A DNA stretch of 64,000 nt from positions 62,001-126,000 of the forward strand of contig JAGDZR010000005.1 in assembly GCA_049115695.1 (NCBI GenBank), given 5' to 3'. Shown piece after piece: positions 1 to 8,526 of this stretch. Position 1 is the stretch's first letter; the number at the start of each line of letters is the position of its first letter. The translations under genes were made by a program, and so were the position numbers. Source of the DNA: JAGDZR01 sp049115695. Lineage in GTDB: Bacteria > Bacteroidota > Bacteroidia > Cytophagales > Cyclobacteriaceae. The notes beneath the pieces are model-generated. The model saw only the letters and a list, made by a program, of their open reading frames with translations, did no database searches and was not told the origin of the DNA.

Positions 1-1
1 A

Positions 2-49
2 GACGTTGATGAGGCCGAGAATTGGTTTGCCCCGATTTGCTCCAATTAA
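2..49 (+). CDS. Possible 3' end of an upstream gene
   Basis: A plus-strand frame is open from the left edge and stops with TAA at 47-49, encoding 15 residues that include EAENWFAP. It could be the C-terminus of a gene whose body lies outside the window. Nothing more can be said, and it may be chance. Confidence 0.2.
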   Translation, partial: DVDEAENWFAPICSN

Positions 50-117
50 CTTGATATAGTCAAAATACTTTGAAAATAAATGTATTTGAATGAGCTACGC
101 CATGTTTATTGGAGTGC

Positions 118-1650
118 TCAGAGTTTAAAGTCCTTGGTGGACATCTCAAGATTTTTAGCTTTATCGGCAAGTTCATTTGATGTAGCAGCTAACTCCTCAG
201 CAGAAGTCGCCATTTGCTGAGAGGAGTTGTTAAAGGTCTGAACGGAGGCGTTGATTTGCTCACTACTTTGTTGCTGTTCCTTGGACGCCTCTTCTATTTG
301 AAAGGCTAGATCAGATGACTCTTTAATCTTAACTACGACATCATCAATTTTTAATTTAGTATCGGTTGAGCTATTGAGACTTTCCTTTGCCATTCTGGTG
401 ATTTCATATGCCGCTTCCTTACTTCTGTCGGCCAAGTCTCTAACATCCCTCGCAACAACTGCAAATCCCTTACCATGCTCTCCGGCGTTCGCTGCTTCAA
501 TAAATGCATTAATTGCCAATAAATTCGTCTGACCAGCAATGTCCTCAATCTCCTTAACTTTTTCAGAAATTGATAAAATATTTTTAAGCGTTTGGTCCAT
601 TAGCGCTTGACCTTGGATCATGTATTCCGCAGATATTTTATTGTTTGCTGCAGACTTAGTTGCATTTTCTGTAGACATTGCGATGTTGGCTGACATTTCC
701 TCAACGCTAGCCGCAATTTCTTCTGAGCTAGCTGCCTGATTGCTACTCGCATCTGAAATTGCTCCAGACATGCCACTGAGTTCTGTACTTGAGTTCTTCA
801 AGTAGTGGTTGTTTTCTCGTAACTTTTTCAGGACGGATCTGAAATTCTCGTTCATTGCGTTCAAATATTCTCCAGCAAGTCCGAATTCATCTCTTGAACT
901 GATATTTGAATGATCTTTTAAATCTTTATTGCTCAGGTGAATGATAAAATGGGTCATTTGTTGAAGTCGGGCTGAAAAATTACTTCCAAGCATCGCCAAT
1001 GGAATGATGATAAAGGCAACTATTCCAATAGAAATGACAGTGAGCCTAATCATTATCGTGTCAGTGGTTATCCCGTATTCCGGAAATTCGGTATATCTCC
1101 ATAGCAAGCTGCTGATCGATGAAATGAGTAAACCTGTTCCTCCAATAGCAATGAACGAAGAGATACCCAGGAATTTTGACTTTACGTGACTAGTATATGT
1201 TGAGGCCATTGGTGTTCCCTCAAATAAGCTGTCCAGCGTATTTGTCCACTGAATTAAAACAGGGATAGACGAAATCAATATAAATGCCACCGAATTGACC
1301 GTTGCGTATATCACTTCTTGGGTGAGAGATCCTACACTAAGCGCGATAGGTATTGCTAATAAGCCGTAGCAAACGACGGAGATGAAAAATATTTTGTAGG
1401 TGGATTTGTACATTTTCCCAAACTGTGCATACTGCTTTGATTCACTCAACTGCAATAGCTTTTGAACCCTTCTTTTGATGATGAATACTAACCCTGCCAT
1501 ATATGGAAGGGCTAGCACCGGAGTTACCCATGAAGTGAGAACAGAGACAACTCGATCCGCTGGAATAGAAAGGTTATATTGACCAATAAAGACAACAATA
1601 ATCGCAGGAGCAATAAGTGGAATCAGTGTGTAGGTGACGAGTTTTTTCAT
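118..1650 (-). CDS. Methyl-accepting chemotaxis protein with multi-spanning membrane sensor
   Basis: Chemoreceptor of 510 residues. The N-terminal ~220 residues hold about six hydrophobic segments (near 7-25, 40-58, 87-106, 115-135, 160-182, 203-222) and no large periplasmic domain, so it probably senses within the membrane. A HAMP-like stretch and then the cytoplasmic signalling coiled coil follow. The hairpin-tip signature is recognisable (QTNLLAINAFIEAANAGEHG, then GKGFAVVA) but deviates from the usual LALNAAIEAARAGE. It lies downstream of the terminator of the main chemotaxis operon and is probably a separate unit. It would signal through CheW/CheA encoded at 10.2-12.8 kb. The family is certain; the ligand is unknown. 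Confidence 0.93.
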   Translation of the reverse strand: MKKLVTYTLIPLIAPAIIVVFIGQYNLSIPADRVVSVLTSWVTPVLALPYMAGLVFIIKRRVQKLLQLSESKQYAQFGKMYKSTYKIFFISVVCYGLLAIPIALSVGSLTQEVIYATVNSVAFILISSIPVLIQWTNTLDSLFEGTPMASTYTSHVKSKFLGISSFIAIGGTGLLISSISSLLWRYTEFPEYGITTDTIMIRLTVISIGIVAFIIIPLAMLGSNFSARLQQMTHFIIHLSNKDLKDHSNISSRDEFGLAGEYLNAMNENFRSVLKKLRENNHYLKNSSTELSGMSGAISDASSNQAASSEEIAASVEEMSANIAMSTENATKSAANNKISAEYMIQGQALMDQTLKNILSISEKVKEIEDIAGQTNLLAINAFIEAANAGEHGKGFAVVARDVRDLADRSKEAAYEITRMAKESLNSSTDTKLKIDDVVVKIKESSDLAFQIEEASKEQQQSSEQINASVQTFNNSSQQMATSAEELAATSNELADKAKNLEMSTKDFKL

Positions 1651-1995
1651 TTGATTATGAAATGAACGGGTTGGTTAAACTAAATCTCGTTTGAGATCTT
1701 TTGAAATTTACAAAAATGCTAAAGCTTGCGCAAGCACTAGCTTCCTGCATTCTCCTCTTAATTAAACTTTCTTATCGTTAATGTCAACGTGAGCGCATGC
1801 ATTTGGATGTAAGTTCGATTCGTGCAGATAGTCATCACAAGCTTCATAAGTCATTGGCCAATTTGGTGGTTGAAACCGAAGAATTTAGGATGAATAAGAA
1901 ATGAAGAAAAACCTTCAGATTTATTTTAAAGCTTGATAGATAGGCAAAAAAAAAGGCACCTAATTAGGTGCCTCACATATGTTTTTAAATTATTT
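1651..1995. other. Intergenic region between receptor genes
   Basis: 345 bases with no credible gene. It holds the terminator of the chemotaxis operon at its right end. A perfect 12-bp palindrome, GCTTGCGCAAGC (1724-1735), lies about 75 bases upstream of the receptor start at 1650 and could be an operator or part of its promoter region. No clear promoter was found. Confidence 0.5.
1946..1973 (-). terminator. Rho-independent terminator of the chemotaxis operon
   Basis: A perfect 20-bp palindrome, AGGCACCTAATTAGGTGCCT (1954-1973), is preceded on the plus strand by nine A residues. On the minus strand this reads as a GC-containing hairpin followed by a U run. It starts 23 bases after the stop codon of the receptor gene at 1996. 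Confidence 0.88.
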
Positions 1996-3528
1996 CTACC
2001 GCAGTTTGAAGAACGAAACAGCTTCTTTCAATCCCTTGGCCAACTGGTCCAATTCGTCAGAGTTTGAACGAATTTGTTGTGATGAGGCAGCATTCTGCCC
2101 TACGATGACATTTAAATCCTGAATAGCCGTGTTCACCTGATTGGCTCCAGAGCTTTGTTCCTGACTGGCACTGCTTATCTCCTGAACCAAGTCGGACGTT
2201 TTCTGAATTTTGGAAACGAGATTTTGCAAAAGCTCACCAGATGTTTGCGCCACATCAACTCCATTAGAGCTTACTTGATCAATCTCTGAGGAAGCCGCCT
2301 GACTTCTTTCTGCCAATCTTCTGATTTCTGAAGCCACAACGGCGAATCCTTTGCCATGCTCACCCGCTCTTGCGGCCTCTACAGCAGCGTTTAGGGCTAG
2401 TAAATTGGTTTGGCGTGCAATTTCACCAATGATGGATATTTTATCAGTGATGACCTTCATAGCATTGAGCGTCTTGACAACTGATTCATTCCCTTGTTCG
2501 ACATCATCGGCAGCACCGACAGCAATCTTTTCAGTTTCAACTGCATTTGATGCATTGAGTCCGATGCTTGCGGACATTTCCTCCATTGATGCAGCCACTT
2601 TCTCCACAGAATGATTCTGCTTGTCAGCCCCATCGGATAATGACTCACTGGATCGTTTCATTTGACTACTGGCCATTTCAATATCGCTGGACGATTTTGT
2701 AATGTATCCGATGGCCCCACGAAGTTTTCCAACCATTTCACCAAATTGATTCATCAGCTGTCCAATTTCATCCTTTGACGAATTGTCAATTTGAACAGTC
2801 AAATCTCCTTGAACAACCCGATTGACTACTCCGGTGGCTGACATTAGCGGCTTGAGAATAGTGTTTCGTGTAATTACGAACACGAATCCTCCAACTAGCA
2901 AAATGATGATGGAAATAACAACAATTGTGGTCCTGATAAAGGAGAAATTCTTAATCACATCAAGTTGGGCACTTTCAGTAGTTTTTGTCGTGATCAGGCT
3001 TTCAAGAATAGGAAGAATACCAGTAGTCTGTGATTGAACATTTTCAATAGAGAATTCACTATCCATGATTTTGATAATGTCCTCATAGTCTTCAAAAGAG
3101 ACTAATGCATTCATTACCATTTTTTGCTGTTCGAATATCATGTCAGCCAAGTACATAATTGTATCCAACTCGTCAGTCGAGTTAGTCCATGTTTGACCTA
3201 CAGCTATCAAATTTTCCTTTAATGGCGGATAGGCTTCATGATATGTTTGCAGTTCCGATTTTGACTCCTCATCTGTTCTGTTATATACCCACATTGAAGT
3301 CAAATACTTAGTATCAATGATGATATTCCTCAATGACTCTAATTGTTGTACAGATTCATCTTTTCGGGACGATAAATCGGCCATAATGTCTTCGGAACGA
3401 TTAACTGCTCCGAATATGAAAAAGAAACTAGCAATGACAATTGTAATTAGCAACCCGAAACTGAACAGTAGTTTGGTGCTAATTGAGGAATTGAAATTTG
3501 ATATTTGAAATCTCTTAAAAAAATTCAT
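1996..3528 (-). CDS. Methyl-accepting chemotaxis protein, two-TM type
   Basis: Chemoreceptor of 510 residues from the ATG at 3528; a TTG three codons upstream is less likely. Layout: TM1 near residues 20-42, a periplasmic helical sensor of about 160 residues, TM2 near 203-223, HAMP, then the cytoplasmic signalling domain. That domain has the canonical tip (RQTNLLALNAAVEAARAGEH) and repeated Glu/Gln-rich methylation-helix segments. The gene follows a periplasmic YfiR-like protein by 13 bases, so the two probably work together, with the soluble protein presenting a signal to the receptor's periplasmic domain (inference). It is the last gene before the operon terminator. It ends without a CheR-binding pentapeptide. 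Confidence 0.95.
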   Translation of the reverse strand: MNFFKRFQISNFNSSISTKLLFSFGLLITIVIASFFFIFGAVNRSEDIMADLSSRKDESVQQLESLRNIIIDTKYLTSMWVYNRTDEESKSELQTYHEAYPPLKENLIAVGQTWTNSTDELDTIMYLADMIFEQQKMVMNALVSFEDYEDIIKIMDSEFSIENVQSQTTGILPILESLITTKTTESAQLDVIKNFSFIRTTIVVISIIILLVGGFVFVITRNTILKPLMSATGVVNRVVQGDLTVQIDNSSKDEIGQLMNQFGEMVGKLRGAIGYITKSSSDIEMASSQMKRSSESLSDGADKQNHSVEKVAASMEEMSASIGLNASNAVETEKIAVGAADDVEQGNESVVKTLNAMKVITDKISIIGEIARQTNLLALNAAVEAARAGEHGKGFAVVASEIRRLAERSQAASSEIDQVSSNGVDVAQTSGELLQNLVSKIQKTSDLVQEISSASQEQSSGANQVNTAIQDLNVIVGQNAASSQQIRSNSDELDQLAKGLKEAVSFFKLR

Positions 3529-3541
3529 GTAGCTCAAGCTG

Positions 3542-4051
3542 TTATTCGATTACCGTTCCAAGGGTGGTCAGCTTTGAACTGATTTTCAATCCACACTTGT
3601 TGACGGAAGTCTGATTTATCTCGTAGGAAGGTTTCCCATTTTTGGTGATAAAATTGATCCCTGCACCTTTTTTACCATATCCCTGTGCATCCGTTACCAA
3701 TAAGAAATTATTGTTTTCGGCTGTAAGTGCAGCAGTATTAAACTGATCCAGTTTATCTCCTGCTAAAATTAAAATATGGCAGTTTTTGGCATCTGAGACT
3801 GAACCGACCTCCCGAACCACAATTTGTCTGGAGCCAAGTGACTTGGCCTTAGACATAGTTTGAAGATGGCTGGTTATTTCATCATTACCGACTACATTGA
3901 TTACAAAATCTCCTGATTGCTTTGATGCCGGCCATTCCACGTATCGGGTGAAATAGTAGACAATGCCAGACTTGATTTCCGCTCCCTGCCCATATGAAGC
4001 ATAGCTCAATAGTGTCAGGCAGAATAAACTTAAAATTCTGATATATTTCAT
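3542..4051 (-). CDS. YfiR family (DUF4154) periplasmic protein
   Basis: Protein of 169 residues with a cleavable signal peptide (about 1-23, ending ASYGQG). The mature part shows the YfiR/DUF4154 pattern: an early YYFTRYVEWP segment (family YxFxxFxxWP), a central CHILILAG strand and a late GAGINFITKNGKPSYEIN segment. In gamma-proteobacteria YfiR is a periplasmic repressor of the diguanylate cyclase YfiN. In this genome the downstream partner, 13 bases away, is a chemoreceptor. A role as periplasmic sensory adaptor for that receptor is inferred from the pairing. A 160-base gap separates it from the preceding cheY, so it may have its own promoter. Confidence 0.82.
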   Translation of the reverse strand: MKYIRILSLFCLTLLSYASYGQGAEIKSGIVYYFTRYVEWPASKQSGDFVINVVGNDEITSHLQTMSKAKSLGSRQIVVREVGSVSDAKNCHILILAGDKLDQFNTAALTAENNNFLLVTDAQGYGKKGAGINFITKNGKPSYEINQTSVNKCGLKISSKLTTLGTVIE

Positions 4052-4211
4052 GGTTTAAGTTTTAGTACCCATACGGGTTTACAACTCGATCTCATTTGCA
4101 AGGTAGTACTTACTATAATTGGTGGCAAATAGACTCCAGTCGATCGGAACACAATCCCGTTGATCGTGGATTCTTTTCGCTAAGCCTAATTAATATAAGT
4201 TCTATTAGGTT

Positions 4212-4571
4212 TTAGCCAAGTTTATTGACTGTCGCTACGAGATCGGCGGGAGTGAAAGGTTTCCTGATATATTCAAGTGCACCTAGTTCCAGTCCCTTAT
4301 TTACAACAGTCTGTTGTCCAACAGCACTGATCATGATGACCTTAGAGCTTACCTCTTCTTCTTTCAAAACTTTCAAAATATCAAGTCCCATCATATCTGG
4401 GAGGATATTGTCCAATGTGATCAAGTCAGGCACTAATTCGACAGCTAAATCGATAGCTGTTTCACCGTTCTCCGCCTCTCCGACAATTTCATGACCTTCC
4501 GCTTCCAATGCAGTTTTGATCAATGATCTCATGTATGGTGAATCGTCAACAATTAAAACTCTGTGACCCAT
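4212..4571 (-). CDS. cheY: Chemotaxis response regulator CheY
   Basis: Single receiver domain of 119 residues with every phosphorylation-site residue in place: acidic pair D9/D10, phospho-acceptor D54, S82 and K104 (in RKPF). It has no output domain. It is likely the diffusible messenger phosphorylated by CheA, or a phosphate sink. It lies 40 bases after the CheC-like phosphatase gene, an association seen in CheC/CheD-type systems. A second CheY-like gene precedes cheA at 12.8 kb, and which of them drives the motility machinery cannot be told from sequence. Confidence 0.92.
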   Translation of the reverse strand: MGHRVLIVDDSPYMRSLIKTALEAEGHEIVGEAENGETAIDLAVELVPDLITLDNILPDMMGLDILKVLKEEEVSSKVIMISAVGQQTVVNKGLELGALEYIRKPFTPADLVATVNKLG

Positions 4572-4611
4572 AATAAAAGTTGTTATTTAGTATTCGTTGT
4601 AAAAATAGTGT

Positions 4612-5193
4612 TTAAGATAATGTTTTGATTTTATCGACAAATTCTTCTTGAACCATCCATATAAAATCGGGCGAAATGTCTAATTCAGAGCCGTGAAATA
4701 CAGCTTTGAAATGTAGCACTGAGCTAAACTCTTTAGATTCTTCTTCGATGTGCTTGTTAGCTTCATCTGATTTCTTCATGATAAGAGAAGGCACGTGTCC
4801 GAACAAAGTTAAACCAGTTTGATCTGAAAACTGCGTAATTACTGCTGCAGCGACCATGTTGTCCAATTCTGTAAGGAATCCATCTTTCATGTCCTTCACC
4901 ATTTCAGGAGCGAGACATGACGTAATTATTTTATCCACTTCATCCTGCGATAAAATTAGGTAGCAAACCCCTTGAAGGTCTCCCATTAATTCGGTGCGCA
5001 GGAGATGTAACGGATCTTCTGTTTTGCTGCTAAATTTCAGGATGTCCTGAGCACTCTCCACATCATAATTAATTTTCTTAATATCAATTGGAGTTTGCAA
5101 AATGGCACCCATAGCAGCAGATGCATCCTTAAGACCATCCTGGATCAAGTCGGCAGCTGGGCCGAGTTCATCTTCTTTTACTATTTTAAACAT
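4612..5193 (-). CDS. CheC/CheX-like CheY-P phosphatase
   Basis: Protein of 193 residues of the CheC/CheX/FliY class, which dephosphorylate CheY-P. One active-site motif is visible: E109-x2-N112 followed by P135 with exactly the 22-residue spacing of the family signature. The upstream D/S position of the signature is G105, with D104 next to it. The N-terminal half (ELGPAADLIQDGLKDASAAM) keeps the shape of the other pseudo-repeat but lacks ExxN, so there is probably a single active site. It lies between cheB and cheY, with cheD nearby; CheC and CheD are known to form a complex in other bacteria. Confidence 0.82.
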   Translation of the reverse strand: MFKIVKEDELGPAADLIQDGLKDASAAMGAILQTPIDIKKINYDVESAQDILKFSSKTEDPLHLLRTELMGDLQGVCYLILSQDEVDKIITSCLAPEMVKDMKDGFLTELDNMVAAAVITQFSDQTGLTLFGHVPSLIMKKSDEANKHIEEESKEFSSVLHFKAVFHGSELDISPDFIWMVQEEFVDKIKTLS

Positions 5194-5220
5194 ATGTATA
5201 TTGGGTATATAATTTTCATT

Positions 5221-6264
5221 CTATTTCCTCGAGACCATTTCAAGTAATGTGGCAGCCACATCCGTCAATGGTACTATTTTTTCAGCTGCGCCCATTTTGA
5301 TAGCTTCTTTGGGCATTCCAAATACAACACAGCTTTCTTCATCTTGTGCCAATGTGTGAGCTCCTGCATTTCGCATGTCAAGCAACCCCTTGGCACCATC
5401 TCTTCCCATGCCAGTCAGCAGTGCACCTGCTGCGTTCATTCCGGCATGCCTTGCAACAGATTTGAATAACACATCAACACTTGGCATATGCCTGTTGACA
5501 AGGGGTCCTTCTTTGACTTCTACCCTGTATTCAAATCCTATTTTTTTCAGCAACATGTGCTGATTTCCAGGCGCTATTAATACTAGTCCTGGATGTAATC
5601 TATCACCATTTTCTGCTTCTTTCACCGTTACAGCGCATTCTGCGTCCAATCTTTGGGCAAATTGCTTGGTGAATCCGGCAGGCATATGCTGAACCACCAC
5701 AACGCCCGGGCAATCAACGGGTAAACTTTGAATTACTTTTTTCAAAGCTTCGGTCCCACCTGTTGACGCTCCAAGTGCAAAGACATGCTTGTTACTCCTG
5801 TTTTCCAGTGGTACTTGGGCAGGTGGTTTGTAAGTATTAGGAATTGGAAGGTTGGTCAGATTTGACCTTGAAGCCGCATGAACGATTCTGCATAGTTCTA
5901 TTGAACTTCGTTCCAATTCTTCCTTTGTGTTAATTTTTGGTTTAGCCAGTATACCAGCCGCTCCATATTCCAGCGCTTTGAGTGCAGTAATGGTCCCTTT
6001 TTCCGTTAGCGTAGAAATAACGACCACTGGAATTGGGTGTTGTTGCATGAGCTTTCTCAAAAAAGTAAGCCCATCCATTTTTGGCATTTCAATGTCCAAC
6101 GTTATGACGTCTGGTACACTTTTTCTTAGTTCATGAGCAGCTTCGTAAGGATCGTTGGCTGTGCCAATGACCTCTAATGCATCATCAGTGGCAAACACAT
6201 TGGAAAGTGCATTGCGAACTAACGCTGAATCATCTACGATCAATATTTTTACTTTTCTGCTCAA
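5221..6264 (-). CDS. cheB: Chemotaxis protein-glutamate methylesterase CheB
   Basis: Methylesterase/deamidase of 347 residues that resets receptor adaptation. The receiver domain (about 4-125) has D11/D12, phospho-acceptor D57 and K108. A linker (about 126-158) leads to the CheB catalytic domain with the Ser-His-Asp triad S167 (GASTGG), H193 (VQHMP) and D289 (GMGRDG). The start is TTG at 6264; no in-frame ATG occurs before residue 60, which is already inside the receiver. Only one base separates it from the cheD stop, so the two are translationally coupled. Length and domain order are normal. Confidence 0.95.
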   Translation of the reverse strand: MSRKVKILIVDDSALVRNALSNVFATDDALEVIGTANDPYEAAHELRKSVPDVITLDIEMPKMDGLTFLRKLMQQHPIPVVVISTLTEKGTITALKALEYGAAGILAKPKINTKEELERSSIELCRIVHAASRSNLTNLPIPNTYKPPAQVPLENRSNKHVFALGASTGGTEALKKVIQSLPVDCPGVVVVQHMPAGFTKQFAQRLDAECAVTVKEAENGDRLHPGLVLIAPGNQHMLLKKIGFEYRVEVKEGPLVNRHMPSVDVLFKSVARHAGMNAAGALLTGMGRDGAKGLLDMRNAGAHTLAQDEESCVVFGMPKEAIKMGAAEKIVPLTDVAATLLEMVSRK

Positions 6265-6265
6265 G

Positions 6266-6745
6266 CTATTTAATCCGTTTATCTGAATTTACGAACTTCA
6301 TCCTTACCTCGCCAGTAGAAGTATCAAAGATTAGTTTACGACCGATGGTTCCATTCACGCTTTCGGCTACCAATTTTATATTGTGTTGTTTGAGAACTTT
6401 TCTGGCTATATCTACATTTCGTTCTCCGATTTTCATCGTGAAATTAGATTGATTGGCACCCCCAAATAATTTAGCAATCATATTGGAGGTTTTGCAACCC
6501 TTCCTGGTTAAGTCTTCGATCAGCTTATCCATAGCGATATTGCCATACTTGGCTGATGCCAAACCTTCACCATTCCAAAAAGGTAGCATAAAATGGTTAA
6601 TGCCACCTATTTTTTTCACAGGATCATAAAGACATACGGCTACACATGATCCTAGAATTGTCGTCACAAGCGTTGGTTCACTTGCAACGAAAAGGCTAGA
6701 TGGGTAGAGGTAATGCTTTTTGATATGTGGAGGATTTGTGATCAA
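6266..6745 (-). CDS. cheD: Chemoreceptor glutamine deamidase CheD
   Basis: CheD of 159 residues, which deamidates receptor glutamines and in CheC systems also binds the phosphatase. Catalytic T28, C34 (ILGSCVAV) and H51 (GGINHFMLP) show the same internal spacing as T21/C27/H44 of the Thermotoga enzyme. The start is TTG at 6745 because the frame upstream has a stop and no ATG follows. The TTGA overlap with the kinase stop codon suggests translational coupling. It is followed one base later by cheB. Confidence 0.93.
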   Translation of the reverse strand: MITNPPHIKKHYLYPSSLFVASEPTLVTTILGSCVAVCLYDPVKKIGGINHFMLPFWNGEGLASAKYGNIAMDKLIEDLTRKGCKTSNMIAKLFGGANQSNFTMKIGERNVDIARKVLKQHNIKLVAESVNGTIGRKLIFDTSTGEVRMKFVNSDKRIK

Positions 6746-7623
6746 AATATCTGTGTATCGTCGCTAGTGTCGGAGAATAAAAATTCGTCTTCATCTTCAA
6801 ACAATGAATTGTCAGAATTGATGGTTCCTTCAGGTAGGGTAACTTTAAAAACTGACCCCTTACCAATCTCACAAGTCATAGAGATATTGCCATCTAGCAG
6901 ATCTACCACAGACTGAACTACTGAAAGCCCAAGACCATGACCACCATATTGTTTGGTCGTGCCTGTATCCAATTGTTTGAAGCGGTCGTATATTTTGGTC
7001 GAATCTTCTTCCGAAATTCCCACGCCAAAATCCTGGACACTGATTTCTATATTACCAGGCTCGTTTTGTCTATACTCAATATTGATGCTTGAATTGGTGT
7101 GACTGAATTTGATGGCATTAGAAATTAAATTTGATAAAGTGATTTCTAGCATTGACCTATCCGTCACGAATTCTGATGGACCCTTAAGATTGAGATCAAT
7201 TTTCACATGATTTTCATGGTAAATTCCTTCAAGCGACTCACAGACCTTTTTGATCAAATCATGAATACTGACTGTTGAGTAGTCAGGTGATGCTTCTCCT
7301 GCTTCTAGTTCTGCAGCGAGGAATACATTTTGCAAATGAAAATTGAGTATGTATGTTTCTTTGAAAACCAACTTGGTAAGATCAATTCCTTTTTCTGGTT
7401 GACTCATCATAAGCTTGAGAAGTCCCAGCATAGAAGTGATCGGGTTGTTGATTTCATTTTTTATATTGGAGAGGAAATCGCTCTTTAGCTTTTCGGATTC
7501 AACTAGCCGAGCATTCACTTTTTCAAGATCGTCCATGAACTGTTTCTGCTCAGAGATCATCTTGCTCTGCTGTGCGAATCTTGACTCCAACTCCTTAAGT
7601 AATTCCTGATCTGTTAGTTTCAT
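6742..7623 (-). CDS. Histidine-kinase-like protein with Asn in place of the phospho-acceptor His
   Basis: Protein of 293 residues from the ATG at 7623, two bases after the cheR stop; a TTG at 7629 would add two residues. An N-terminal coiled coil (about 1-48) leads to a HisKA-like dimerisation region. The H-box, usually F-x-x-x-x-S-H-E-x-x-x-P, reads FLSNIKNEINNP, with N56 where the phosphorylated His should be. The ATP-binding domain looks intact: N-box (SNLISNAIKFSH), G1 (DFGVGI), G2 (GGHGLGLSVV). The C-terminal ~25 residues are acidic (DEDEFLFSDTSDD). There is no transmembrane or PAS domain. It probably cannot autophosphorylate in the normal way. A scaffold, ATP-sensing or CheA-modulating role is inferred. 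Confidence 0.85.
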   Translation of the reverse strand: MKLTDQELLKELESRFAQQSKMISEQKQFMDDLEKVNARLVESEKLKSDFLSNIKNEINNPITSMLGLLKLMMSQPEKGIDLTKLVFKETYILNFHLQNVFLAAELEAGEASPDYSTVSIHDLIKKVCESLEGIYHENHVKIDLNLKGPSEFVTDRSMLEITLSNLISNAIKFSHTNSSINIEYRQNEPGNIEISVQDFGVGISEEDSTKIYDRFKQLDTGTTKQYGGHGLGLSVVQSVVDLLDGNISMTCEIGKGSVFKVTLPEGTINSDNSLFEDEDEFLFSDTSDDTQIF

Positions 7624-7625
7624 GG

Positions 7626-8501
7626 TCAAATCCTTTTGTAGATCGTGGGTTTAATTTGTTTAAGTGGTACATCTTTCCCGAATATGCTTTCGGAGTGTCC
7701 CAGGAAGAAATAGCCGCCAATTTTGAGTTTCTGACAAAGTTTGTTGATGACGCGTTCTTGATTTTCTCGATCAAAATAGATCAAAACGTTGCGACAGAAT
7801 ATCAAATCAAAGTCATTGTCAACCTTATAGTAGTCATCCATTAAGTTGAGGCGTTCAAACTTTGCTTTGTTTCTCAAATTTGGAACTACTCGTACATTTT
7901 GTTTGGACCGGTCTTTACTTCTCAGAAAGTATTTGTTTCTGATTTCGTTAGACAGGTTTTCAATTCTGTCTAATTTATAGACAGCTGTAACAGCTTTTTT
8001 AAGAATATCAACACTAATGTCCGTACCCAGAATTGAGTAGTCCAAAGAGGGGTTGCCTGAGAGCTGCTTGAACTCTTCCATTACCATGGCAATGGTATAA
8101 ATCTCTTCTCCACTGCTCGAAGCAGAGCTCCATACTTTGAGTTTACCAAACCTATCTTTGCCAACAAATTCTGGAAGCAAGTGATTTGTCATAAACTCAA
8201 AATGAGCGGGTTCACGAAAAAAGTCAGTCTTGTTGGTTGAGATAGCGTCTATCATTTCAAGGAGTTCGTACTTGCCAGATTCACTCATGACATAATCGAC
8301 ATACTCCTTGAATTCTTCAATTTTACTCGCCTTTAGTCTTTTTTGTAATCGACCTTCCACCATCACGCGTTTTTCAATTGGTAAACGAATACCATAATGC
8401 TTGGTGACGAACTCGCTTATTCTTCTAAATTGAGTCTCATCAAGCTTCCTCTTCTCAAGCATTGAAAAATCAAAATTCATATGGTCTTTGGCGGTTAACA
8501 T
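7626..8501 (-). CDS. cheR: Chemotaxis protein methyltransferase CheR
   Basis: SAM-dependent receptor methyltransferase of 291 residues. An N-terminal helical domain (about 20-85) precedes the catalytic domain, with NKTDFFRE, the SAM-binding KVWSSASSSGEEIYT motif, GTDIS, FCRNVLIYFD and the closing LGHSES. The start is ATG 8501; an in-frame ATG at 8480 is equally possible. It follows the receptor gene whose C-terminus ends in a CheR-tether-like pentapeptide (see 8527-10218). The counter-enzyme CheB is two genes downstream. Confidence 0.95.
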   Translation of the reverse strand: MLTAKDHMNFDFSMLEKRKLDETQFRRISEFVTKHYGIRLPIEKRVMVEGRLQKRLKASKIEEFKEYVDYVMSESGKYELLEMIDAISTNKTDFFREPAHFEFMTNHLLPEFVGKDRFGKLKVWSSASSSGEEIYTIAMVMEEFKQLSGNPSLDYSILGTDISVDILKKAVTAVYKLDRIENLSNEIRNKYFLRSKDRSKQNVRVVPNLRNKAKFERLNLMDDYYKVDNDFDLIFCRNVLIYFDRENQERVINKLCQKLKIGGYFFLGHSESIFGKDVPLKQIKPTIYKRI

Positions 8502-8526
8502 TGTTCATCAGGATTAGGTCTTGACG

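Noticed and set aside
3528..3537. Longer TTG or GTG starts for several genes (for example at 3537, 7629, 13192, 14573, 19473, 44039)
   Set aside because: Each has an in-frame ATG a few codons downstream with better spacing and family-like N-terminus. TTG was kept only for cheB and cheD, where no suitable ATG exists.
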